Shown here piece after piece: positions 7,412 through 15,436 of a stretch of DNA of 18,794 nucleotides. The position numbers and the translations under genes are program-made. The stretch lies in contig JANYCH010000110.1 in the NCBI GenBank assembly GCA_025360395.1, positions 1-18,794 of the forward strand, written 5' to 3'. The first letter of the stretch is position 1; each line of letters opens with the position of its first letter. The notes beneath the pieces are model-generated. The model was given only the letters and a program-made list of their open reading frames with translations. It did no database searches and was not told the DNA's origin. This DNA is from Cytophagales bacterium. GTDB lineage: Bacteria > Bacteroidota > Bacteroidia > Cytophagales > UBA9547.

Positions 7412-8980
7412 ATGTCAGGAATATCAGATTTTATTATTCAACCGGAGGTAGCTTTTAATAACGAAGCTTTTTTAAAATTTGTTGATTCCCAGAGCTATAG
7501 GTTATATTCTAAACCGTTGCCATTTAAGATTTTAAGAAGGTCTATTGATGCCAGAAGCAGAGATATTAAAGTTAACCTTTCAATTCAGTTTTTTGATAAA
7601 AAAGAGCTTATCCCTGGCTTAACTTATCAAAAGCCTCATCCAATTAATGAAAAGGCCAAAAGAGTACTGATAATCGGAGCAGGGCCGGCAGGATTATTTG
7701 CAGCTCTTAAATTACTGGAACTCGGACATAAACCAATCATTATAGAAAGGGGAAAGGATGTCAAATCCAGAAGAAGAGATATTGCCGCTATTAATAAGGA
7801 ACACATTGTAGATCCGGATTCAAACTACTGCTTTGGAGAAGGTGGTGCCGGGACCTATTCTGATGGCAAACTTTATACAAGATCATCCAAAAGAGGCGAT
7901 ATCAACAGGATACTTGAAATATTGGTGGCTTTTGGTGCCAAAGAAGAGATTTTAGTTGATGCCCATCCACATATAGGCACAAATAAGCTCCCGGCTCTTA
8001 TTCAAAATATGAGGGAAGGAATAATGGCTTTGGGCGGTGAAGTCCATTTTGAAGAAAGGCTTGTTGATTTTGATATCCAATTTGGAGAAATAAAAGGAAT
8101 CAGTACAGCGAAAGGGAATCATTTTCAGGCAGATGGCATCATCCTGGCTACCGGTCATTCTGCGCGGGATATTTACTATTTACTCCATCAAAAAGCTATT
8201 TTAATTGAACAAAAAGCTTTTGCACTTGGCGTGAGGGTCGAGCATCAACAGCAATTGATCGATAAAATCCAATATAAATGTGAGGAAAGAGGGGAATGGC
8301 TCCCTGCCGCCAGTTACAGTATGGTTTCCCAGGAAAATATTGGTGAACAGGTCAAGGGAGTTTTTTCTTTTTGTATGTGCCCGGGAGGATTCATAGTCCC
8401 ATCAGCAACAGAAAAAGGAGAAGTAGTTGTGAACGGCATGTCTCCTTCACGGAGAGATTCGAAATTTTCAAATTCGGGCATTGTAGTACAGGTTGATCTA
8501 CCAGATACCATCAAATTTAATGATTATGGTGCTTTGGCAGGACTTAAATTTCAGGAGGAAATAGAAAAGAAAGCCTGCATGATAGCCGGAGGAAGCCAAA
8601 ATGCACCCGCTCAAAGACTGGTTGATTTCGTAAACAATAAAATCTCAGGTACTTTACCTGAAACTTCATATCAACCTGGAATGTCTACTATAAATATGAG
8701 CGATATTCTTCCTGAATATTTATCATCTGCATTGAAAAAAGGCTTTCAATCTTTTGGAAGAAAAATGAATGGTTACTTTACTAATGAAGCAATAATTTTA
8801 GGAGTTGAAAGCCGGACGTCTTCCCCGGTTAGAATTCCGCGTGACAAAGAAACTTTTGAACATGTTCAGATAGGTCGCTTATTCCCATGTGGGGAAGGTG
8901 CCGGTTATGCCGGAGGTATCGTTTCTGCTGCAATGGATGGTGAAAATTGCGCCTCCAAATGGGCTGAAAAATACGCTTAA
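7412..8980 (+). CDS. FAD-dependent dehydrogenase, uncharacterised COG2509-type flavoprotein
   Basis: 522 residues from ATG 7412. The frame extends back to ATG 7334, but those extra 26 residues (Cys- and Tyr-rich) look unlike protein and contain the likely -7 box. About 80 N-terminal residues are followed by a Rossmann FAD/NAD-binding motif, RVLIIGAGPAGLFAALKLLE (84-103), the family segment FGEGGAGTYSDGKLYTRSSK, an ATGHSARDIY motif, and the C-terminal GEGAGYAGGIVSAAMDGE that closes the FAD site. Proteins of this type are widespread and annotated as NAD/FAD-utilizing dehydrogenases; substrate and physiological role are not established. The neighbours give no pathway clue: gldJ is divergent upstream and a methyltransferase gene follows after 105 bases. 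Confidence 0.9.
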   Translation: MSGISDFIIQPEVAFNNEAFLKFVDSQSYRLYSKPLPFKILRRSIDARSRDIKVNLSIQFFDKKELIPGLTYQKPHPINEKAKRVLIIGAGPAGLFAALKLLELGHKPIIIERGKDVKSRRRDIAAINKEHIVDPDSNYCFGEGGAGTYSDGKLYTRSSKRGDINRILEILVAFGAKEEILVDAHPHIGTNKLPALIQNMREGIMALGGEVHFEERLVDFDIQFGEIKGISTAKGNHFQADGIILATGHSARDIYYLLHQKAILIEQKAFALGVRVEHQQQLIDKIQYKCEERGEWLPAASYSMVSQENIGEQVKGVFSFCMCPGGFIVPSATEKGEVVVNGMSPSRRDSKFSNSGIVVQVDLPDTIKFNDYGALAGLKFQEEIEKKACMIAGGSQNAPAQRLVDFVNNKISGTLPETSYQPGMSTINMSDILPEYLSSALKKGFQSFGRKMNGYFTNEAIILGVESRTSSPVRIPRDKETFEHVQIGRLFPCGEGAGYAGGIVSAAMDGENCASKWAEKYA

Positions 8981-9085
8981 TCCTGCTTGGTTTAATAGTA
9001 TTCTACTATAAGGTCGTTTGTATTATTATCTAATTACTGTATTTTTACCCCTTAGCCCTAAAATAATTAACGTTTATTCCATTAA

Positions 9086-9868
9086 ATGAAAAGATCTATT
9101 ACACATCTTGCAAAAAAGCTTCTTCCGCAAGATGTCAGATTTGCATTGAGAAGGTTAAATTGGAGTGCCAGGTATTTAGTTGCTTCTTTAAACAATAAGA
9201 ATACTGAACCGGTTTATTGTCCCCTGGCTGAAAAATCATTTAAAACTTTCATCCCATTACCTCCTCATTTATTAAGTCCTGAGAATGGAGCCCGAAACAG
9301 GCAGCGTCTGGTATGGTTATATCTAAAAAACGAAACTGAAATTTTTAAAAAGCCTTTAAGGTTGCTTCATGTTGCTCCTGAATTACCATATATGGAAAAA
9401 TTCAGACTCCAAAATAATCTAGATTATGTACCTGGAGATAAGATGGTGGAAGGCTATAACAACCAGTCCGGAATTTTAAACATAGATTTAACATCTTTAA
9501 AATTCGCTGATAACTCATTTGATTATATTGTTTGCAACCATGTAATGGAACATATACCGGAGGATTTTAATGCTATTTCAGAAATGTACCGTGTTTTAAA
9601 ACCTGGAGGAACGGCCATTATAACAACTCCAATTGATGAAAATCTTAAGCAAACTAATGAAGACCCAACTGTAATAACCCCTGAACAGAGGGAAAAGCAT
9701 TTTGGTCAATGGGACCATGTCAGATATTATGGGACAGATATAAAAGGCAGGTTTGAAAAGCCAGGCTTTACAGTTAATCTGGTGAGGTATGGAGAAACGT
9801 TTAATGCTGAAGATTATAGAAAATTCGGTTTGTGTAAGGATATTATATTGGTTGCACAAAAAAATTAA
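9086..9868 (+). CDS. Class I SAM-dependent methyltransferase with degenerate N-terminal zinc ribbon
   Basis: 260 residues. The C-terminal half is a Methyltransf_11-like domain: LRLLHVAPE (91-99) at the motif I strand, GDKM and NIDLTSLKFADNSFDYIVC (132-150), NHVMEHIPED (151-160), then YRVLKPGGTAIITTPID (168-184). Many relatives carry a CxxC...CxxC zinc ribbon before a conserved RHRLLWLYL helix. Here that region (44-80) reads YCPLAEKSFKTF then ENGARNRQRLVWLYL: only Cys45 remains of the four ligands, while the flanking helix is kept. The substrate is unknown; relatives often sit in glycan or natural-product loci, but nothing beside it supports that here. No promoter or strong terminator was identified. 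Confidence 0.87.
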   Translation: MKRSITHLAKKLLPQDVRFALRRLNWSARYLVASLNNKNTEPVYCPLAEKSFKTFIPLPPHLLSPENGARNRQRLVWLYLKNETEIFKKPLRLLHVAPELPYMEKFRLQNNLDYVPGDKMVEGYNNQSGILNIDLTSLKFADNSFDYIVCNHVMEHIPEDFNAISEMYRVLKPGGTAIITTPIDENLKQTNEDPTVITPEQREKHFGQWDHVRYYGTDIKGRFEKPGFTVNLVRYGETFNAEDYRKFGLCKDIILVAQKN

Positions 9869-9940
9869 TAGGTTTTTATGAGGAAAATTAATTATTCTTT
9901 CTCAATATGCCTGATCAGTTTTTTCGTTAATAAAGAAAGA

Positions 9941-10156
9941 CTAAACCATTTTTAATGCACCGGAAGGGCATTGATGGATCTGATCTATTATTTTTTCATT
10001 AGCTTCATTTTCAAGTATTATCCAGGGCTTTCTTCTTGGATCAAAAACCTGGGGAAGACCACGAAAACAAATTCTGGAGTGGATGCATATGCCGGGTTGC
10101 CAAAGTATTTTCAGATTATCCTTTTTATAGGTTTTTGAATGTTGGTGTTCTTCCAT
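9941..10156 (-). CDS. yjdI: YjdI-like divergent [4Fe-4S] mono-cluster protein (Fer4_19)
   Basis: 71 residues, nearly all one domain. ICIHSRICFRG (23-33) and CPSGALKM (63-70) match E. coli YjdI (ICQHSGNCVRG and CPSGALK). Cys24, His26, Cys30 and Cys63 are the conserved candidate cluster ligands, and RKPWI (42-46) is also shared. Such proteins are small cytoplasmic iron-sulfur proteins of unknown partner, often beside an acetyltransferase gene (yjdJ); none is present here. It starts 17 bases after the lipoprotein gene stops, so the two are probably co-transcribed. It converges with the methyltransferase gene across 72 bases without a clear terminator. Confidence 0.88.
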   Translation of the reverse strand: MEEHQHSKTYKKDNLKILWQPGICIHSRICFRGLPQVFDPRRKPWIILENEANEKIIDQIHQCPSGALKMV

Positions 10157-10173
10157 ATTCTAAATTCTTATAA

Positions 10174-10638
10174 TCAATCTGCAGAATAATAAATTGCACG
10201 TTTGAGGTTTTGGCCAGTTTGAGCCAAATCAATCTCTGTGATGCCTCCATCATAAGATAATGTAAGGATCAGTTTATCCTTTCCCTCCCATTTAAATTCA
10301 GCAGAAATTAATCCTTCATCATTAATTGGCATAGCTTTATTTTCAAAAGACAAAGTATCTGAAAGGTTTTTAATGCCATCGATTTTATTCTCATGGATTA
10401 AATTCTGATATTCATTTTGGATCGTGGTATTTTTTAGCAAACATTCTTCCCCAGCTCCGATTTCGTTTTCAACATTCTTGCAGTTAGTTGAATCAGAATC
10501 TTTAAGATCGTGAGCAGGGTTAAACTGAACAGCCTGTGAATCAGCCTGCTGAAGATTTTTAATAATCAAATCCGTGTTTGGTGCAGAGTTGCAACCCATC
10601 AATAAAAGCAAAAATCCAATTTGAAAAATATTCTTCAT
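10174..10638 (-). CDS. Small predicted lipoprotein of unknown function
   Basis: 154 residues. MKNIFQIGFLLLLMGCNS is a lipoprotein signal with lipobox LMGC and lipidated Cys16. The mature part is polar and acidic, with two further Cys (in TNCKN and EECLL) that could form a disulfide. The C-terminal ~45 residues (AEFKWEGKDKLILTLSYDGG onward) look like a beta-sheet edge. I recognise no family. It is the first gene of a likely two-gene unit with the YjdI-like protein. It is not part of the sucAB operon: the sucB terminator at 10691-10721 lies just upstream of it. Confidence 0.75.
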   Translation of the reverse strand: MKNIFQIGFLLLLMGCNSAPNTDLIIKNLQQADSQAVQFNPAHDLKDSDSTNCKNVENEIGAGEECLLKNTTIQNEYQNLIHENKIDGIKNLSDTLSFENKAMPINDEGLISAEFKWEGKDKLILTLSYDGGITEIDLAQTGQNLKRAIYYSAD

Positions 10639-10690
10639 TTTTTAAAAACTATAGATCAAATTATAAAAATTAATGAAGAATAAACAGATT

Positions 10691-10721
10691 AAATAAAAAA
10701 ACCCCGGTGTATCCGGGGTTT
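10691..10721 (-). terminator. Intrinsic terminator of the sucAB operon
   Basis: AAACCCCGG (10699-10707) pairs perfectly with CCGGGGTTT (10713-10721) over a 5-nt loop. The A-rich 10691-10698 gives the T tract on the minus strand. It lies 22 bases after the sucB stop. Confidence 0.92.
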
Positions 10722-10742
10722 AAGATTATGATTAATATTTGA

Positions 10743-12269
10743 TTAAACGCCTAAAATCAATCTAGTTGGGTCTTCTAAAAGCTGCTTTACCCTTACAAGA
10801 AAACCAACAGATTCTCTTCCGTCAATAATCCTGTGATCATATGATAAAGCTACGTACATAATGGGGCGGATAACTACCTGACCACCAATGGCCATTGGAC
10901 GCTCGACTATGTTATGCATTCCCAAAATAGCCGATTGAGGCGAATTGATAATAGGAGTTGAAAGCATAGAACCAAAAATACCACCGTTGGTTATTGTAAA
11001 AGTTCCGCCTGACATTTCTTCAATTGTAAGCTTATTGTCCCTGGCTTTTGTGGCCAATCTTACAACTTCCTTTTCAATCTGATCAAAACTCATTTGTTCA
11101 GCATTCCTGATAACAGGCACAACCAGACCTTTAGGAGCTGAAACTGCTATTGATACATCGCAAAAACTGTTATATACTATTTCATCTCCATCAATTTGAG
11201 CATTTACTGCAGGAAACTCTTTCAAAGCCAAACAGCATGCTTTGGTGAAGAATGACATGAATCCAAGCCCAACGCCATGCTTTTCTTTAAACATGTCTTT
11301 GTATTTTGCCCTCAGATCCATTATAGGTTTCATGTCTACTTCATTAAAAGTAGTTAGCATAGCTGTTTCATTTTTCACAGCTACTAACCTCCTTGCTACG
11401 GTTTTACGCAATGGCGTCATTTTCTGACGATTCTGATCACGTGGTCCACCAGAGAAAACCGGCCCTTGACTAGTGCCAGGTGTAGCGGCCGCCTTTGGTG
11501 TTGAAGCTTCCGACTTTTGTGCATTGCTTGCGTCTTCTTTTGTAATCCTTCCATCAATACCAGTTCCCTTAACGTCTGCAGAATTCATTCCTTTTTCGGC
11601 TAAAATTTTCGAGGCTGCCGGTGAGGCATGACCTGCAGCATAGTTTCCATTTGATGATGTTTGGGAATTTCCGTTTGAAGAAGGGGCTGCCTGTGAAGGT
11701 TGACTTACAGAAACACCATCCATCACTTCAATTTTGCATATGATTGCACCAATAGGTAAAGTATCACCTTGTTTGGCTATGGTTTTCAAAACACCATTTG
11801 CTTCGGCATTCAATTCAAATGTCGCTTTGTCTGATTCTAGCTCACACAATACATCATTCAATTTTACCATATCTCCATCCTTTTTCAGCCAGTTTGAGAG
11901 TGTAACTTCTGTAATAGATTCACCAACAGTTGGAACCTTAACTTCCAATACTTTTCCTGTTGAAGATGGTGCTGCCTGAGCCGCAGGTTTTACCTGATCC
12001 ACAGATGCAGAAGTTGAAGCAGGTTTAGCAGATGTAACTCCATTGCCTTCAATTTTACAAATCAAGGCACCAATAGGTACAGTATCTCCTTCTTTTGCCA
12101 GGATTTCCAATATACCATCGGATTCTGCATTCAATTCGAATGTTGCTTTATCAGATTCAAGCTCGCACAACAAATCATTTAATTTAACTGATTCACCACT
12201 TTTTTTATGCCATTTGGCAATTGTTACTTCCGATATTGATTCACCTACTGCAGGTACTTTAACTTCCAT
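10743..12269 (-). CDS. sucB: 2-oxoglutarate dehydrogenase E2, dihydrolipoyl succinyltransferase, with two lipoyl domains
   Basis: 508 residues; typical single-lipoyl E2o proteins are about 400-420, and the excess is a second lipoyl domain. Domain 1 (residues 3-74) and domain 2 (110-181) both carry the lipoylation site ELESDKATFELNAE, with target Lys41 and Lys148. Alanine/serine/glutamine-rich linkers separate the domains. The E1/E3-binding domain is about 215-250 (ASPAASKILAEKGM, GTGIDGRITKED). The catalytic domain follows from about 280, with the acyltransferase motif SYDHRIIDGRES containing His479 and Asp483. It transfers succinyl groups to CoA as the core of the TCA-cycle complex. It lies 99 bases after sucA on the same strand with no promoter box found between, so co-transcription is likely. 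E3 (lpd) is not in the window. Confidence 0.96.
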   Translation of the reverse strand: MEVKVPAVGESISEVTIAKWHKKSGESVKLNDLLCELESDKATFELNAESDGILEILAKEGDTVPIGALICKIEGNGVTSAKPASTSASVDQVKPAAQAAPSSTGKVLEVKVPTVGESITEVTLSNWLKKDGDMVKLNDVLCELESDKATFELNAEANGVLKTIAKQGDTLPIGAIICKIEVMDGVSVSQPSQAAPSSNGNSQTSSNGNYAAGHASPAASKILAEKGMNSADVKGTGIDGRITKEDASNAQKSEASTPKAAATPGTSQGPVFSGGPRDQNRQKMTPLRKTVARRLVAVKNETAMLTTFNEVDMKPIMDLRAKYKDMFKEKHGVGLGFMSFFTKACCLALKEFPAVNAQIDGDEIVYNSFCDVSIAVSAPKGLVVPVIRNAEQMSFDQIEKEVVRLATKARDNKLTIEEMSGGTFTITNGGIFGSMLSTPIINSPQSAILGMHNIVERPMAIGGQVVIRPIMYVALSYDHRIIDGRESVGFLVRVKQLLEDPTRLILGV

Positions 12270-12275
12270 ATTAAT

Positions 12276-12303
12276 ATTGAGTATTGAGTAACAAGTATTA
12301 AGA
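12276..12303 (-). repeat. CTCAATACT-type leader repeat, copy 2 (sucB)
   Basis: Read on the minus strand, 12303 to 12276 holds TCTTAATACTTGTTA then CTCAATACTCAAT, ending six bases before the sucB start codon. It is built of the same ACTCAATACT-like units as the string before proS (5859-5880). Confidence 0.55.
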
Positions 12304-12368
12304 TTTTAAAATGAGCACTTGCTACTTCTTGTTGAAAAATTAATTTATTATGTTTTTATGATTTAAGG

Positions 12369-15104
12369 TTATGCAAATGCCCTTCTCACAATGTCTTCCT
12401 GTTCTTTAACATGGACCTTATTGTAACCCGTTGCAGGTGATGCACTGTTTTTTCTTGATACAATTTCCCAGTTTATTTTGCGGTAACATCTCAATATAAA
12501 GCTCCATGCACCCATATTTTCCGGCTCTTCCTGTACCCAAACAAACTTAGCACCTTTGTATTTTGCTACAAGTTGATCTAATTGTTTTTCTGGTAAAGGA
12601 AACAACTGCTCCATTCTTACAATAGCAACATCTTTACGTTTTTTGGCTTGTTGTTCATTATACAAGTCAAAATATACTTTGCCGCTGCACACTAACACTT
12701 TTTTTACATCTTTAGCATCAACAGTCCAGTCATCAATTAACTCATGAAATCCACCCTGGGTTAATTCATCCAGTGATGAAACGCATAGAGGATGACGAAG
12801 CAATGATTTTGGTGACATGACCACAGCTGGCTTCCTGAAAGGCCAGGCAAGCTGACGTCTTAAGAAATGGAAATAATTTGCAGGCAATGTGATGTTTGCC
12901 ACAATCATATTGTATTCGGCACAAAGCTGAAGGAATCTTTCCAAACGTGCACTTGAATGCTCAGGTCCCTGACCTTCGTAACCATGAGGCAATAGCATTA
13001 CCAGGTTATTCATTCTCTGCCATTTACTTTCTGCACTGGCTATAAATTGGTCAATCATGACCTGGGCACCATTGCAAAAATCTCCAAACTGTGCTTCCCA
13101 AAGTGTCAAGGCATTGGGTGAAGCCATGGCATAACCATATTCAAAACCAAGAACACCATATTCAGATAACAAAGAATTGAATATCCTGAATTTGTTTTCC
13201 CCTTTGGTTACAGTATTTAAGCTGCTGTGCTGCTCATTGGATTCTGCATCGAATAGTACTGCGTGCCTTGAAGAAAAAGTTCCCCTTTTAACATCCTGAC
13301 CAGACATCCTCACTATTTTACCTTCATTCAGCAAAGAACCAAAAGCCAGTAGCTCTGCCGTTGGCCAATTGATTGTCTTTGTTTCTGAGAACATCTTTTT
13401 GCGTTCTTTCAACAGATTCTCTACTTGTTTTAAAGGTTTAAAACCAGTTGGAACATTGCAAAGCGAATCCGCTATTTTATCTATTGTATTTTTATCGATC
13501 GCTGTTACAGGAGAAATATGGAAATCTTCAGGTGTTGACCTTCTCATAGACAACCATTCTTCTTCCATTTTTTGAGGAGAATAAGGAAGTGGCTTTTGCT
13601 TGATCATATTCAACCTGTCTTGCAAAAGGTTACGGAATTTTTCATCCATATCCTGAGCGAGCTGAGCATCTACATCACCCCTGTCCATTAACTTTTTAAG
13701 GTATATTTCTCTGGGGTTAGGATGTTTTGCAATGATATTATACAATTTAGGCTGTGTAAACTTAGGTTCATCACTTTCATTATGACCATGTCTGCGGTAA
13801 CAAACCATGTCAATAAATATATCGCGCTGAAATTTATGCCTGTATTCGGCAGCAAGCGAAGCGGCAAAGAAAACGGCTTCCGCATCGTCACCATTCACAT
13901 GAAGGACAGGAGCATCAATAATTTTAGCTACATCAGTGCAGTAAATACTGGACCTTGCATCTTCAAAATCTGTAGTAAAACCTACCTGGTTGTTAATCAC
14001 AAAATGGATGGTACCACCCACATTATAACCCTCTAACTTAGCCATTTGGGCTATTTCGTAAATTATGCCTTGTCCCGCAACTGCTGCATCACCATGAATC
14101 AAGATAGGAAGTGCTTTACTGGTATCACCTTTATATTCATCATCAATCTGACCACGTGTATAACCTAATACAACCGGATCGACTGCTTCAAGATGAGAAG
14201 GATTAGGAGCAAGTTTTAATGTAATTATTTTTCCGGAAAGGGTTTTCTTCTGGCTGCTGTAACCCATATGGTATTTTACATCACCATCTCCCATTGTTAA
14301 GTCCGGAGTAGAGCCACCTTCAAATTCATTGAAAATCTGTTCGTAGGTTTTCCCCAATATATTACAAAGCACATTTAAACGGCCCCTGTGAGCCATTCCA
14401 ATTATTACTTCTTCAATACCCAATTCAGCCGACCGTTGCATAATACGGTCCAGGCCCGGAATTGTGCTTTCGCCACCTTCTAGGGAAAATCGCTTCTGGC
14501 CAACATATTTGGTATGAAGAAAATTTTCAAAAATTACCGCTTCATTCAGCTTTTTTAATATCCTCTTTTTATCATCCAGACCTGGATTAAAATTAGGATA
14601 TTCGGTTTCAACTTTTGACTGGAACCATTTCAGGCGATCAGGGTCTCTCAAATACATGTACTCAAACCCAATCGGGCCTACATATATTTTTTTAAGTTTT
14701 TCTTTGATTTGCCTTAATGTGCCTCCTTCCAGGCCAATAATTTTACCGGCAAAGAATTTAGTATCCATGTCTGACTCACTCAAACCAAAATCCTCAAGTT
14801 TCAACCTTGGCTTGCGGTCTTTCCTCTCCCGCACCGGATTGGTCTTAGACTTTAAGTGGGCCCTTCTGCGGTACTCATATATGTAAGTACGAACCTGAAT
14901 TTCTTTTTCTAAAGCATCTCCAGTAACACTGGGTGATTCTTTTTTGAAACCGTTATTCTCACCGTATTTTGCAAGTGAAAAATCAAATCCTTCAAAAAAT
15001 TTCTGCCAGCTCAGGTCAATTGATTTCGGATCTACCAGATATGATTGGTACATCTGGTCTATAACTGTAGGGTCTGCGTTAGCTATGTACGAAAACTTGT
15101 CCAT
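12369..15104 (-). CDS. sucA: 2-oxoglutarate dehydrogenase E1 (thiamine diphosphate-dependent decarboxylase)
   Basis: 911 residues, full length for E1o (E. coli 933). The N-terminus has the family segment with YLVDPKSIDLSWQKFFEGF (22-40). The core carries RFSLEGGESTIPGLD (205-219), AHRGRLNVL (238-246) and the thiamine diphosphate motif from HGDAAVAGQG (337-346) to NNQVGFTT (371-378). The C-terminal half has the transketolase-like pyrimidine-binding part (LFDAESNEQHSSLN, the GYAMASPNALTLWEAQFGDF segment, GPEHSSARLERFLQL) and ends VRRAFA. It decarboxylates 2-oxoglutarate and succinylates the lipoyl arms of SucB, encoded just downstream. ATG 15104 gives the standard MDKFSYIANAD start. It has a likely promoter and an adjacent perfect dyad in the divergent region. 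Confidence 0.98.
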   Translation of the reverse strand: MDKFSYIANADPTVIDQMYQSYLVDPKSIDLSWQKFFEGFDFSLAKYGENNGFKKESPSVTGDALEKEIQVRTYIYEYRRRAHLKSKTNPVRERKDRKPRLKLEDFGLSESDMDTKFFAGKIIGLEGGTLRQIKEKLKKIYVGPIGFEYMYLRDPDRLKWFQSKVETEYPNFNPGLDDKKRILKKLNEAVIFENFLHTKYVGQKRFSLEGGESTIPGLDRIMQRSAELGIEEVIIGMAHRGRLNVLCNILGKTYEQIFNEFEGGSTPDLTMGDGDVKYHMGYSSQKKTLSGKIITLKLAPNPSHLEAVDPVVLGYTRGQIDDEYKGDTSKALPILIHGDAAVAGQGIIYEIAQMAKLEGYNVGGTIHFVINNQVGFTTDFEDARSSIYCTDVAKIIDAPVLHVNGDDAEAVFFAASLAAEYRHKFQRDIFIDMVCYRRHGHNESDEPKFTQPKLYNIIAKHPNPREIYLKKLMDRGDVDAQLAQDMDEKFRNLLQDRLNMIKQKPLPYSPQKMEEEWLSMRRSTPEDFHISPVTAIDKNTIDKIADSLCNVPTGFKPLKQVENLLKERKKMFSETKTINWPTAELLAFGSLLNEGKIVRMSGQDVKRGTFSSRHAVLFDAESNEQHSSLNTVTKGENKFRIFNSLLSEYGVLGFEYGYAMASPNALTLWEAQFGDFCNGAQVMIDQFIASAESKWQRMNNLVMLLPHGYEGQGPEHSSARLERFLQLCAEYNMIVANITLPANYFHFLRRQLAWPFRKPAVVMSPKSLLRHPLCVSSLDELTQGGFHELIDDWTVDAKDVKKVLVCSGKVYFDLYNEQQAKKRKDVAIVRMEQLFPLPEKQLDQLVAKYKGAKFVWVQEEPENMGAWSFILRCYRKINWEIVSRKNSASPATGYNKVHVKEQEDIVRRAFA

Positions 15105-15129
15105 AAAATGATTGTGTATTAATCCGTTG

Positions 15130-15156
15130 CAAAAGTAAAGTTAATACAAACAGCAA
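15130..15156 (-). promoter_or_regulatory. Candidate sucA promoter
   Basis: On the minus strand TACTTTTG (15137-15130) matches TAnnTTTG exactly and would start transcription near 15123, about 19 nt before ATG 15104. A TTG lies at 15156-15154, but the 16-nt spacing is shorter than usual, so the upstream element is uncertain. Confidence 0.5.
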
Positions 15157-15161
15157 AAAAA

Positions 15162-15189
15162 TTTAATAACCGCATAAACGGTTATTAAA
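15162..15189. promoter_or_regulatory. Perfect 11-bp dyad next to the sucA promoter, possible operator
   Basis: TTTAATAACCG (15162-15172) and CGGTTATTAAA (15179-15189) are exact inverted copies separated by CATAAA. The centre lies about 52 bases upstream of the predicted sucA start site, an activator-like position. On the minus strand the dyad is followed by seven T (15161-15155), so it also looks like an intrinsic terminator. No minus-strand gene lies upstream to need one, which favours an operator or, if transcription starts further right, an attenuator. Confidence 0.55.
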
Positions 15190-15350
15190 ATATATAAACC
15201 AAGAATTTTCAAATTCCAATAAGAATAGTACAATTAATAAGCCTCTGAGAATTAGACTAACCTTTGAGATTTTATTTCATTTTACATAAATCCCATCAGA
15301 ACCATCTACTATTCCAGATTTAAAAATCCTTTGTTCGGGTAAATTGAACT

Positions 15351-15386
15351 AAAATGATTATAAAAAGGTAATTTTATGACCATTTT
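15351..15386. promoter_or_regulatory. Imperfect 15-bp dyad in the rimM leader
   Basis: Bases 15351-15365 (AAAATGATTATAAAA) and 15372-15386 (TTTTATGACCATTTT) are inverted copies matching at 13 of 15 positions, with a 6-nt spacer. It ends 50 bases before the rimM start. It could be an operator or a weak AU-rich RNA hairpin; AT-richness makes chance a partial explanation. Confidence 0.4.
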
Positions 15387-15436
15387 GATTTGAGTTCGGA
15401 AATCACTGGATTAGTCTTAATTTAAGCTGGAATTTA

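Larger units (their letters stand above)
15105..15436. other. Divergent control region between sucA and rimM
   Basis: 332 bases with no coding frame that looks real. It holds the candidate sucA promoter (15130-15156), a perfect 11-bp dyad (15162-15189) and an imperfect 15-bp dyad near rimM (15351-15386). No rpsP gene, the usual partner upstream of rimM, is present. Between about 15190 and 15350 I see nothing specific. Confidence 0.7.

Noticed and set aside
8995..9009. ATAGTA-TTC-TACTAT hairpin after the flavoprotein gene as a terminator
   Set aside because: Only six A/T-rich pairs and no T run; too weak to call.
11734..12291. Two similar plus-strand open frames (11734-11979 and 12043-12291) that look like tandem paralogous genes
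   Set aside because: They lie antisense to the two lipoyl domains of sucB; their likeness is a shadow of that duplication.
13688..14036. Opposite-strand open frames inside sucA
   Set aside because: Shadows of a strongly conserved 911-residue gene; no signal peptide, family motif or start context of their own.
15105..15436. A hidden rpsP gene upstream of rimM
   Set aside because: No frame in this stretch reads like S16 on either strand, and stops are frequent.
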